This document shows, one piece after another, positions 1-11,205 of a stretch of 18,690 nt of DNA. The notes below the pieces were generated by a model. The model saw only the letters and a list, made by a program, of their open reading frames with translations. It was not told the DNA's origin and searched no databases. A program made the position numbers and the translations under genes. The DNA comes from Basidiobolus heterosporus B8920 (Eukaryota > Basidiobolomycota > Basidiobolomycetes > Basidiobolales > Basidiobolaceae). The stretch is from the NCBI GenBank assembly GCA_000697455.1, contig JNET01030412.1:1-18690 (forward strand), read 5' to 3'. Position 1 is the first letter of the stretch. Every line of letters starts with the position of its first letter.

Positions 1-788
1 GGTTTGACATAAACAAGCTGGATGACAAAGCAGGCACCAACACCAGCAACTAACAAGATGATGAAACATTCGAAGAAACGGTTGGCTATTTTTGAGTCGT
101 TGCGATTGGCGAGAAGAATAATAAACACATCTAAAGTGGTGATAAGTACACCATAAGGCAAAGGGATTTTAAACAGGATTTCAAGCGCGATTGCAGACCC
201 GATAACCTCCGCCAAATCGCACGCCACAATGGCACTTTCACATAAAACGTAGAGTGCAAGATTTACTGGGCGTGAATAACATTTTTTACACATTTGCGCG
301 AGATCTAAACCAAACTCATTTTAGAAAGCTGTGGGAGCCAAGTGATGAGAAGTGAAGTATAAATGGTTCGTCGACTTACCACAACCTGTGACTACACCTA
401 GACGAATACATAAAGTCTGTAGGAAAACTGCCATAATATTTGATAGAAGAATGACAAATAAGAGTGTGTAACCGAACTGAGACCCGCCTTCAAGAGCAAA
501 ATTGTTAATTTTACCAGTAACATATGCAGTAGGCAAGAATCAAGTGTGGTGTTCACTTTCTCACTTACCAGAAAGGTCTGTAGCCCAGTTACCAGGATCC
601 ATATATCCGACCGCCACCACTAGATTTCAACGTTAGTTGGAGGTGAATAAAGGGGAAGTGCGGGAAAAGAACGTACTGTATCCTGGTCCGATGAACGAAA
701 GCAACTTTTTTAAAAAAAGTTTGCCTTTCTGAAAACTACTTAGGTACTTCGGCTGTTGTGTACCTGGCAACAAATCTCCTTTATTCAT
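1..788 (-). CDS. Nramp-family divalent metal transporter (5' part, runs off left edge)
   Basis: Proton-coupled Mn2+/Fe2+ importer of the Nramp/SMF/MntH family, a multi-pass membrane protein. Exons read on the minus strand: 788-677, 619-569, 487-380 and 304 to beyond base 1. Introns are 620-676, 488-568 and 305-379, all GT-AG, and the phases join without a break. The start at 788 opens MNKGDLLPG and gives a short cytosolic tail before TM1. The spliced protein then reads SFIGPGYMVAVGY, followed by the metal-binding TM1 signature DPGN (in [10 protein letters not shown]) and GGSQFGY. After that come [17 protein letters not shown] and the acidic-hydrophobic stretch [10 protein letters not shown] typical of TM3. 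About 190 residues are present; the TM6 metal-binding motif and the C-terminus lie outside the window. The DPGNW/GGSQFGY form differs from the DPGNY form of yeast Smf1 and resembles a second Nramp clade shared with some bacteria. Its promoter would lie in the shared upstream region with the epimerase gene. Confidence 0.93.
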
Positions 789-1440
789 GATATAGTTAAA
801 CTGAAAGACGTGCTCTTTCGTGTCGTAAGGATGATTACAATAGTGGTAGGAGGGGTTGTCTCGATGCAAGAGAGTCAGACCAGAGATTATATAACATGCG
901 TATTTCAGTTGGACATAGTTGATCCTCCCCAAAATAGATGCTTTTGTAGCCAATCACTCTAGGAATACGAGAGGAATCACCCGGTTTAAGTAAACGCCCT
1001 TAGTTACCCCATTCAACCTAAATTAAAGTTGACTGTGATATGAGGAAAAGACTGGTCAAAAAAAAGCATTCAATTGGTGAAAATACCAGTCACTCAACAC
1101 CATCAATTTATGTGTCTTGAATAGAATCCCCATTGTAATGATTGACTTTATCAGATCCATCTGTTGAATCATCTGCTAAATAGAGCAAAATTCGAAACCA
1201 TAATAGATCCAACTTGGTATTAATCATGGACAAAATTCAGAATTCGGATTGATTTTCACAGAAAATAGCGATTTTATGGAAAATGCACTAAATCACGGAA
1301 ATTTCACATTGTTAACTAAGAATGTTATCCATGATACTATTGTTACTAGGTAAGGTTGCTTAACGCTGAAGACTAAAAGGTGTGCCGATTATCATATCTT
1401 AATTCAGATCATCCATCCCTAAACCCATTTAGCGTCAATA

Positions 1441-1448
1441 TCACGTGA
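1441..1448. promoter_or_regulatory. TCACGTGA palindrome (E-box/Cbf1-type site)
   Basis: Perfect 8-bp palindrome with a CACGTG core, the binding core of bHLH factors such as yeast Cbf1. It lies about 0.65 kb upstream of the Nramp start and 0.84 kb upstream of the epimerase start. Function is inferred from the motif only. Confidence 0.35.
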
Positions 1449-1538
1449 ATATCAAGTCTCGGAAGCAACCAATCCAACAGCTATCCATCAACACTATCAT
1501 TGATATCTACCCAGCATTTTCTGGGTCAGGTTTCAATA

Positions 1539-1652
1539 AAATAGAGCAGTTAAATAGAGCAGTTACAGAGATTAGTAAATAAAGCGCAAAGGGCATCCTA
1601 ACAAACGATTAGTGAATAAAGCGCAAAGGACAGTCAAATCAACAGTCAAATC
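1539..1652. repeat. Cluster of three short direct-repeat pairs
   Basis: Three different repeats lie side by side. A 13-bp unit, AAATAGAGCAGTT, is perfectly tandem at 1539-1551 and 1552-1564. A 23-bp unit starting GATTAGT and ending GCGCAAAGG occurs at 1570-1592 and 1607-1629 with one mismatch. An 11-bp unit, ACAGTCAAATC, occurs at 1630-1640 and 1642-1652. The nested pattern suggests recurrent replication slippage. Confidence 0.85.
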
Positions 1653-2131
1653 GAATAGAATAGAATGCATGATCATAAAGACTAAAAAGAGTGATCGTAG
1701 AATGACAGGCTTACCAAAATAGATTGCATAAAGCTACATCATTTGTATAGCTCTGTCAACATTGAGCTGCACCTACCTGCGAATACTGTGCTCTACAGTT
1801 TAGACAAACTGTTGGGTGAATAATTAAAACAGCGCACACAGGCTGGTTTGAATTCGTGATATACACCTATTGGCAACTTCTTTATTTCGTCTACATTAGA
1901 GGTTTCTTATTGGAGATCTCCATATAATAGAAAACAACACTAATATATCGCTACTCGGAATTTCTGAGTGTACAATGGTCGTACTGATACTGGAATGGGT
2001 GGAGATAAAATGTCGAATTCCCTTATGTAGCATGTGCAACATTGTGCATGCTCACTGTAGCCAGTTATTGTCAAGTTGACTTCCTGAACCACCTAACCCT
2101 ATATTTTTGTCCTCCTCTGACATGGAATCCA

Positions 2132-2139
2132 TATAAAAG
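2132..2139 (+). promoter_or_regulatory. TATA box of the epimerase gene
   Basis: TATAAAAG lies 147 bp upstream of the epimerase ATG at 2286, a plausible distance for a fungal TATA promoter with a leader of roughly 100 bases. A second TATA-like run (TATAAAAC) near 2245 is closer to the ATG and may simply lie in the leader. Confidence 0.45.
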
Positions 2140-2231
2140 CCTTGACAGACACTAACAGGTTGAAATTCGACTTCTAAGCAATTCTTTCGGTGAATTTTAG
2201 AAAGGCTGCCAACGTCGCTTTACGTTTTTAG

Positions 2232-4703
<2,472 letters not shown>

Positions 4704-6278
4704 ATGAATCCCTCTGGAATAGCTGACATACCTAAACCACGCGGAGGTGCTTCCCTTGTGGTTGCTTGGAGATGCCAAAAGCGTCAGATATTGGTGATTG
4801 GTAACAATTCGATTGCTGCGAGTCGAGTTTACTCCGCTTTAGATGCTGACGCCGAGGTAACTCTCATTTCCCCCAAAGTGGGTATGTGTCACGAGCTTCT
4901 AGTACGTATAGAGCGGTCAGAGATTACTTGGTTCGACCGAGAATTTGAAGAATCCGATCTAATTGGCAAGGATATTGTACTGGTAACGTTGGGGGAGCGC
5001 GCCCGTTGTGAAGAGATCGCCAGCATGTCCAGGAAGTATAGAATCCCAATTAATGTTGCCGACATGAACGATCTTTGTGATTTCTGGTTCATGTCGACTT
5101 ATCGTGACCAATCCCTACAACTGGCAGTCTCTACTAATGGTCAAGCACCAAAACTCGCCAACCGGTTACGGAGACATTTGGTCAGCTCCTTACCAGATGG
5201 CGTAGGTGATGCTATTCACAGGGTGGGCATACTACGCAAAAAGATTGGTGAATCTGATCCTTCTGTCTTATCCAGATCAAGACGTATGCGTTGGTTAGCA
5301 CAACTCTGCGAGTATTGGCCATTGGAACGTCTATCCCAATTGTCAGAGCAAGAGATTGAAGAGCTGCTTGAGAGTTATAAGGCCGACGAAGGCTACAAGA
5401 GTGCTAGTAACGATGACCTCGACTATTCCGAGGATAACGATCATTCTGGGGATAACGAGCATTCGATCCCAGTCATCAAACCTACCAAGAAGGGCCGCAT
5501 CAGATTAGTTGGTGCCGGGCCTGGTAGCCCCGAGCTCCTAACTCGTGCTGCTTACGAAGCCATCACCACAGCTGATGTGGTTTTAACTGATAAAATCGTT
5601 TCTGAAGATATCATCAAATTGATCCCCAACGAGGTGAAAATTGCTCGTAAATTCCCAGGAAATGCTGACAAGGCGCAAGAGGAGATGAACATGACCGCAG
5701 TGGAGCTACTCAAACAAGGCAAGGACATCGTTCGTCTCAAGTGTGGTGATCCTTTCCTTTTTGGACGTGGCGGTGAGGAGGTTTTGTTCTTCCGCAAACA
5801 CGGATTTGAGGCCGAGGTAATTCCCGGCATTTCAAGTTGTATGGCCGCTCCGCTCTTCGGTGGTATTCCAGTGACCCATCGGGGGGTTGCTAACCAATTC
5901 ATGGTAGCTACTGGAACTGGCAAGAATTGTACTCTGCCTGATATTCCCCCCTACTCGCCTATCCGAACCACAGTTTTTCTGATGGCTATCCATCGTTTGC
6001 CCATGATTGTGCAAGATCTAGTGAAGCATGGCTACCCAGCTGACTGTCCTGTTGCTATTATCGAGAGAGCTAGCTGTCCAGATCAAAGAGTTCTTCGTGG
6101 TACTGTAAGCACAATATGTGAGATTGTGGATCGTGTGGGCACCACTCCTCCTGGCACTTTGGTTGTTGGCGAAGCAGTCAACGCATTGGCCAAGAACTCT
6201 GCCGAGGTTGTTACCAGCAAAAATTCCGCATACCCTCTTCTCGGACTTCACGAGCCCGAGTCCATCGGGTGTAACTAA
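4704..6278 (+). CDS. MET1: Bifunctional siroheme synthase (Met8-like + uroporphyrinogen-III methyltransferase)
   Basis: Makes siroheme, the cofactor of sulfite and nitrite reductases, from uroporphyrinogen III. Single exon, 524 aa, ATG at 4704. Residues about 15-165 form a Met8/CysG-type Rossmann domain (precorrin-2 dehydrogenase/ferrochelatase) with VIGNNSIAASR at the nucleotide loop, the conserved Asp in NVAD (about 120) and STNGQAPKLANRLR (143-156). A helical section follows to about 228. An acidic linker rich in Asp, Glu, Ser and Asn (235-255) then leads to the SAM-dependent methyltransferase. That domain shows VGAGPGSPELLTRAA (269-283), GDPFLFGRGGEE (348-359), VIPGISS (372-378), GGIPVTHRG (386-394) and ERASCPDQRV (454-463). 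Domain order matches bacterial CysG and many fungal homologues. Odd point: the usual glycine-rich GGG of the Met8 loop is GNN here. A poly(A)-type AATAAA lies at 6344-6349. Confidence 0.95.
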   Translation: MNPSGIADIPKPRGGASLVVAWRCQKRQILVIGNNSIAASRVYSALDADAEVTLISPKVGMCHELLVRIERSEITWFDREFEESDLIGKDIVLVTLGERARCEEIASMSRKYRIPINVADMNDLCDFWFMSTYRDQSLQLAVSTNGQAPKLANRLRRHLVSSLPDGVGDAIHRVGILRKKIGESDPSVLSRSRRMRWLAQLCEYWPLERLSQLSEQEIEELLESYKADEGYKSASNDDLDYSEDNDHSGDNEHSIPVIKPTKKGRIRLVGAGPGSPELLTRAAYEAITTADVVLTDKIVSEDIIKLIPNEVKIARKFPGNADKAQEEMNMTAVELLKQGKDIVRLKCGDPFLFGRGGEEVLFFRKHGFEAEVIPGISSCMAAPLFGGIPVTHRGVANQFMVATGTGKNCTLPDIPPYSPIRTTVFLMAIHRLPMIVQDLVKHGYPADCPVAIIERASCPDQRVLRGTVSTICEIVDRVGTTPPGTLVVGEAVNALAKNSAEVVTSKNSAYPLLGLHEPESIGCN

Positions 6279-6395
6279 TTACCCTAAGATATCCATTGTA
6301 CATTATTATTTTTGTTCTATAAAGACTTATGATTGTAAAGTAGAATAAACTTGTTACCACAAACTTGGGGTTGATTAAATTTTATGGATGATAAG

Positions 6396-6403
6396 TCACG
6401 TGA
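6396..6403. promoter_or_regulatory. TCACGTGA palindrome upstream of GET4
   Basis: Same 8-bp palindrome as at 1441-1448, here 108 bp before the GET4 ATG and 118 bp after the siroheme synthase stop. A CACGTG core in a fungal promoter suggests a bHLH (Cbf1-type) site. The role is inferred from the motif and its position. Confidence 0.4.
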
Positions 6404-6510
6404 TACGAGGGTTCTCGCAAATTCGATCATGACAGTTTTGGATTAGAAAGCGTACACTAGCATCATAACATAAAGTACTATTTTACACTAATCCGTTCAC
6501 AACAACGCAA

Positions 6511-7961
6511 ATGGCTCAAAGTGCGAACTCCAAGGGTACCGACAAGGTCATCATAAAACTTCAAAGATCAGTGGAGGAGGGAAATTACTATGAGGCCCAT
6601 CAGATGTATCGCACAGTGTGCAATCGGTACGTCGACTATTTTCTTTGGATAACCTTACCGTTGGAATAATCTATTCCATCAAAGTTGGGTTTACTTTAGT
6701 CTTTTGCGAAACTCAACTCTGACCAATTCTTAGCTATGTGAAGCAATCGAAATTCAACAAGGCTATCGAGCTTTTGACTTCTGGCGCTTCTACATTACTC
6801 AAGCATGGCCAAAGTGGTAGTGGTTCTGACCTTATTCTATACCTATTGGAAGTTTACAAGCTGGATCAAGTTCAAGTCTCAGATGAATCGAAAGGTAGTG
6901 ACTTTGTTTTCCGAACCAGTTTGTTAGCGACCCGCTTCTAACAAAGGCTATAGCACGTCTCATTGAGCTACTTCAACAAGTTCCTTCAACTGATCCTGGT
7001 AGAAAATCTTTATATTCCGCTGCCATCAAGTAAGAAATCCTATTTCGTCCAGTTGTTTTCCTTGATCATCGTTTCTAAGCAGTGGTCTGTTTTAGTTGGT
7101 CAGCTAAATTTGGAGACAATCCAAACGGCTCACCAGGTCTTTATCATGCAATCGGAGCCATTCTAGCTAAGGGTGAGTTCTGAAGGCCTTATTCAATAAT
7201 TTGGAACGACAATACTGAATAAGATGATTCTTGATTAGAGGGAAGTTTGCAACAAGCAGAAAGTTATTTACTTCACGGAACCGAAGAGAGCGCCAAGCTT
7301 CTGGCCGAAATCCTTATCCAATGGAGTGAACATGAAGAATTCAAGAACTGTGGTAACTTGGTTGTCAGAGGAGTAGTCCAGTAAGTGCATAATATAGTAC
7401 ACCTAGATTATAGTAATTCTATCTAGCACCCAACACTTCCTCACACTCACCACCCTCTTTAGATATTTGTACCTTCAAAATTTCCGTGATGCCAAGATTT
7501 ATTTCGAAGAATTCACTCGGAAACTATTGGAAAAACAAGCAGATCTCAAAGGAGATTCAGTCTCGTTCCTCCCTAGACCAGATAGTCAACCTATTGATGT
7601 GATCACTTACAAGCTTCCATTAATCAACTTTGCTCAATTCTTGATCTTGGCAGCTCAACGAGAATCTACCGAAGCCTTCTTCGCGTTGAGAAATCAGTAT
7701 GGTAATGAGCTAAGTATGATCGACAGAGGTTACGACCAAGTAAGTTCCAAATGCAGTTTCATGCTCACTCTGCACTGAATTCGTACTAAACCATTGCTGG
7801 GTTTTCTTTAGATTTTGGAGAAATTGGGTGAGATGTATTTTGGCATCCAACCAAGAAGACCAAACAATATTCTCCAGGATTTGATGAGCAGTCTATTTGC
7901 TGCCCCGCCAACCACCCCCACCATAGGCCATTCCTCCGGACCACAGGCTGATTTGGATTGA
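6511..7961 (+). CDS. GET4: Get4, subunit of the tail-anchored protein insertion pathway
   Basis: Get4 (human GET4/TRC35) bridges Get5/Ubl4A-Sgt2 to the ATPase Get3 and so hands tail-anchored proteins to the ER insertion machinery. Exons: 6511-6626, 6734-6894, 6954-7029, 7096-7172, 7239-7380, 7463-7739 and 7812-7961. The six introns are 107, 59, 66, 66, 82 and 72 bp, all GT-AG with consistent phases. The product is 332 aa, close to the family length. Recognisable segments are KLQRSVEEGNYYEAHQMYRT at the N-terminus, KAIELLTSGASTLLKH, INWSAKFGDNPNGSPGLYHA and YLYLQNFRDAK. They form the all-helical TPR-like solenoid of the DUF410 family. The C-terminal tail (MSSLFAAPPTTPT onward) is low complexity and probably disordered. 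Stop at 7959-7961, with AATAAA 24 bp later. It converges on the RING gene with 316 bp between stops. Confidence 0.95.
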
Positions 7962-8277
7962 TCCAAAGAATTCTTCACTTCCCTGAATAAAATTCAAACC
8001 AATTTGAGATATCATGTACCCTTTATATAGAAGAGACTGTCAGGTGTATGGAGAGAAGTGCGTGAGAAACGCCAGTTAAACAAGAAAATCCAAAAACTTC
8101 AGAGTGATCATGGGCCATTTATAATTGAATAAAGAGTGGAAGTGCTGAGAAGGACGGGTCAGATCAGAGGGAAGAAGTGGTAGGAAGTTGGGAGGTGGGG
8201 TTGAGATTATACATGGTTTGTGCGAATGATTTAGTATGGAGTTTTGCTTCGTTCATACAATACAAGAATTCTCGAAT
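7962..8277. other. Convergent 3' intergenic region
   Basis: Lies between the GET4 and RING gene stop codons. It holds AATAAA at 7986-7991 for GET4; the remainder presumably contains both 3'UTRs. I see no gene or strong repeat. Confidence 0.6.
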
Positions 8278-9966
8278 TTACATGACTGGTTGAGCATTTT
8301 CTGTAGCATTGTTCTCCCCGTCTTCTCTCGAAGATTTGGTGGTTACTTGACTTTCGACTCCAACCCCTCTACATATCGGACATTTGTTAGCTCCCTCAGT
8401 TAACCATTTGTCGATGCATGTTTGATGGTATGCATGTCGGCAATTCAGTACTCTAATTTTGTCCTGATCTTCATACTCACACAAACAAACTTGACAGCTC
8501 TCTGGGTTAAGAATCTGGTATCCCTGTACGCCAGGTATAGAGGAGTCAAATGTTACTAACGGCAGGTTGGCTTCAATCTCAGATTGACTTGTGGTAGGTG
8601 GGCGGGCGGGCCCAATGAACGAAGAAAGGAGTAGAAGATCTTCGTACGTAGGATTATCCGACAGTGCGGTTGTCAACAGTGGATGGTTAGAGGGATAGGT
8701 GCCTCCAATGACATATATAATGTAGCTTCGTGACTGGACAGAGCCTCTCGGTGCTTGATGCTCATCCCCATCCTCTTCAGACTCTGTGTTAGGTTGGTTT
8801 GGACTTGGATCGGGTTCGTTAGTGAGTTCGGGTAATGCCTCTACATCCTCGCCACTAGTAGTATTTGCCATGGGGAAATTGGAGCCAAAGAGATTTCGAA
8901 CAGTATCTGAAGGAGTGTCTCCAGTGCTGATTGCGGCTCGACGTAGATTTACTGCGTTGACACTCCGAATACCCACTATTATGACAGGGACCATATGAGG
9001 GTTACCACCTGATTCAGTATTTGCCTGTGATTCAGCATCATCGCTGGGATTTAGGTTCGAGTGGTGACTTTCCCCGTCCATTTGCGGTTGTCCGTTACTT
9101 CCCAGACGAAATAGACGAAAGAAAGATGGCGAGGACAACAATTCCGATGTCTCGTCGCGTTCTGTAGGAACGCTGCTTGCTTCCTCTGACCGGTTACGCA
9201 TATTTGAGCGAAGTCCAGAAAGAAACGAATCTAAGAACGGTGAAGAACCCCTTGGATTCTCACTGGCAGGAGGCTCTGTGTTGCCGGAAGGCTCAGATGG
9301 TTCAGTATTATTATTTAACAAGTGAGAGGCGGCAGCAGAAGCCACAGTAGCCAAGATTCTACCTAACATAGAATCTGATTGGGGACTCTCATCTACAGCA
9401 GGAGTTCTAGGAGTGTTGTCAGCAGAGTTTGCAATTCTTCGTAATGTGTATTGCACCAGTCTAGCCATAGAGTCTTGGCTTGATTCATTATCGTGCAAGT
9501 CCATAGAAGAACCCCATCTACGGCGTGCCTCTGGATATCGAAGACTGGATGGTGTTGGGCCAAAGTGATTGGAACCTTCTTCCATTTCAACGTCTTCAAG
9601 CTCACCAAAGAGTCCACTTGGCGTATCATTTGATGGATAATACCGCTCTGAGTTTCTAAGCTGATTGATGGAGGTGTGAACCCGACGTAAACGATTGAGA
9701 GAACGTTCCGAAGCAGGATCTTGCGTATCGAAGGGATACATACCAAACAGTTGACGACGCCTTCGAGCAGGGGTCATTCTTAGCACTCTTGGAGAGTCTG
9801 GCTGAGAAACGGGTGAACCGACCGTAAAACCTTCAGTGCGTGAAGAGCGGGAAGAGTATGTTCGACTTAGAGGCGTTGAGTCAGGCGGTGCACTATCATC
9901 ATTGCTATTTGGTTCAGCTCTAGAGTCAGAAGGCTGATTACTCTGAGATGATAAACTTTGGCCCAT
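8278..9966 (-). CDS. RING-H2 E3 ubiquitin ligase with N-myristoylation signal
   Basis: Single-exon protein of 562 aa. The C-terminal RING-H2 finger has all eight zinc ligands: Cys491, Cys494, Cys509, His511, His514, Cys517, Cys529 and Cys532, in CQVCLCEYED...CRHAYHQTC...CPIC. This predicts an E2-binding ubiquitin ligase. The N-terminus MGQSLSS fits the MGxxxS/T N-myristoylation consensus, suggesting membrane attachment. A long Ser/Asn/Pro-rich disordered region fills roughly residues 5-320. A conserved-looking core follows: VPVIIVGIRSV at 326-336, an acidic spacer, then SYIIYVIGGTYPSNHPLLTT (414-433) and DNPTYEDLLLLSSFIGPARPP just before the RING. I recall this GG-YP-NHP block from Dikarya RING proteins, so it is probably a fungal-wide family, but its substrates are unknown to me. 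The ATG at 9966 is supported by the lipidation motif. Confidence 0.92.
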   Translation of the reverse strand: MGQSLSSQSNQPSDSRAEPNSNDDSAPPDSTPLSRTYSSRSSRTEGFTVGSPVSQPDSPRVLRMTPARRRRQLFGMYPFDTQDPASERSLNRLRRVHTSINQLRNSERYYPSNDTPSGLFGELEDVEMEEGSNHFGPTPSSLRYPEARRRWGSSMDLHDNESSQDSMARLVQYTLRRIANSADNTPRTPAVDESPQSDSMLGRILATVASAAASHLLNNNTEPSEPSGNTEPPASENPRGSSPFLDSFLSGLRSNMRNRSEEASSVPTERDETSELLSSPSFFRLFRLGSNGQPQMDGESHHSNLNPSDDAESQANTESGGNPHMVPVIIVGIRSVNAVNLRRAAISTGDTPSDTVRNLFGSNFPMANTTSGEDVEALPELTNEPDPSPNQPNTESEEDGDEHQAPRGSVQSRSYIIYVIGGTYPSNHPLLTTALSDNPTYEDLLLLSSFIGPARPPTTSQSEIEANLPLVTFDSSIPGVQGYQILNPESCQVCLCEYEDQDKIRVLNCRHAYHQTCIDKWLTEGANKCPICRGVGVESQVTTKSSREDGENNATENAQPVM

Positions 9967-10678
9967 GATATTGTCTTGAAATGGAAAACAAAAGTGAGTT
10001 ATTTGCGAAATAACAAAGCATTAAAATGAAGAAAACCCCTAAAAGTAGGCAGGTAAAAGGTGGTATGTGTCTACTATTTGGAAGAGTTGGTCTGGGAAAT
10101 TACCTTTGTTCTAGAGGCAACCGAGTTGGATTAAGCGTGTAAGGTTGGACTGGGTATGTTGTCAAAAATGGAGACTATATAGTGGCACTTGAGAAGGTTC
10201 AGAGTAATAACGAGTCCAAAAGAAAGTATGGTTTTGTCTATTTAATATGGGTAAAAAGTGTCTAGTTGCTGTTGGAATGGTTTGGTAGTCGTAGAAGTGG
10301 GTCAGAGCTTATATGGTTTAACCAGTTATTGGCGCTAGTTAAAGAGAGTAAATATTTTGAGGGTACTTTGTGAATAGTTTTAGTAATTCAACCAGCAGCC
10401 AGTTGACATAAGCACAAAAAGGGAAGCAGTATCAAGAAGTCTTAGAAGAGAGAAAACCACTTTGGCCTGACTTTTCTTCTACAAAACTACCGCAGAGCAG
10501 CGTTTAGGTCAATTGCAGGGTTTAATTGGCCGATTCCAACTCTGGTCAAGGTAAAGACCAGATGGACCATTTTTTACCAACCCTAAATTTCAATTACTAA
10601 CTGTGAAGATATATTAAAATAAGGAATGATCAGGAGGACAAGTACAGAAGCCGAGACATGAATTATTGAGATGACGAT

Positions 10679-10702
10679 ATAGGCATAGGCATAGGCATAG
10701 GC
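10679..10702. repeat. ATAGGC hexamer microsatellite (4 copies)
   Basis: Four perfect tandem copies of ATAGGC, flanked on both sides by GATAT(A). Confidence 0.95.
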
Positions 10703-10723
10703 GATATAAACGATGGATACAAT

Positions 10724-10768
10724 ATTCCCGATGTTATCGATATTACCGACATTGCCGACATTACCGAC
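10724..10768. repeat. 9-bp minisatellite (5 imperfect copies)
   Basis: Five adjacent 9-mers: ATTCCCGAT, GTTATCGAT, ATTACCGAC, ATTGCCGAC and ATTACCGAC. The last three are nearly identical and the first two more diverged, suggesting growth from one end. Only 21 bp separate it from the hexamer array. Confidence 0.9.
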
Positions 10769-10995
10769 AAAACGGTATAAGCGATACACTGACCGAATCA
10801 TGTACCAAATCCATATTCCAGAGCTCTTTCACTCGAAGTTGCCTTTGCTGCTTCTGATGCAGATATCCATCTAACCCTATGTCTCATATCTTCGCAAATG
10901 GGCTTCTACAGAGTCTATAAGCAGTCTGCAGTCAAATCAGTCCCGAATCCAATCTATAAATCTATCTGTACCGGTTTCACTAAGCTGCGGTGATT

Positions 10996-11084
10996 ATTCT
11001 GGATTGTGGGTCTCTTTTAAATCGGAGAATAGAATATTCTGGATTGTGGGTCTCTTTTAAATCGGAGAATAGAATATTCTGGAT
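10996..11084. repeat. 40-bp perfect tandem duplication (2.2 copies)
   Basis: Unit 1 is 10996-11035, unit 2 is 11036-11075, and a partial third copy (ATTCTGGAT) is 11076-11084. The two full units are identical, so the duplication is recent. Each junction creates the perfect palindrome AGAATATTCT (11031-11040 and 11071-11080), which contains the nGAAnnTTCn pattern of a heat-shock-factor half-site pair. It lies about 120 bp beyond the tyrosinase-like stop and 1 kb upstream of the RING gene. Confidence 0.95.
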
Positions 11085-11205
11085 CTACTTTTATTTGTCA
11101 TGAACCTTTAAATATAGCTTATACACGATATCAACGAGTCACCTTCGGAAGCAACCACAAAACAACGGTTAGACAGGGTCCTCCTATTGGCAAATTCTTA
11201 GCTCT

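Larger units (their letters stand above)
9967..11205. other. Gene-free region rich in small tandem repeats
   Basis: About 1.24 kb between the RING gene start and the stop of the tyrosinase-like gene. It contains the RING gene promoter and leader (9967 to about 10580), a hexamer repeat (10679-10702), a 9-bp minisatellite (10724-10768) and a 40-bp tandem duplication (10996-11084). The 72-codon ORF at 10583-10801 on the minus strand is made by these repeats and is not believable as a gene. Confidence 0.7.

Noticed and set aside
789-953. Extension of the Nramp N-terminus upstream of the ATG at 788
   Set aside because: The open frame continues upstream, but the sequence before MNKGDLLPG has no Nramp similarity and is best read as 5'UTR.
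5552-6251. Several antisense ORFs within the siroheme synthase gene
   Set aside because: Shadows of a clearly conserved coding frame on the plus strand.
10583-10801. Minus-strand ORF of 72 codons rich in GNVGN and AYAY
   Set aside because: It is simply the translation of the hexamer and 9-bp arrays; low complexity and no homology I can recognise.
10802-10990. Short open minus-strand stretch that reads like protein for about 33 codons
   Set aside because: Too short, no start or splice context, no family recognised; could be chance or an old gene remnant.
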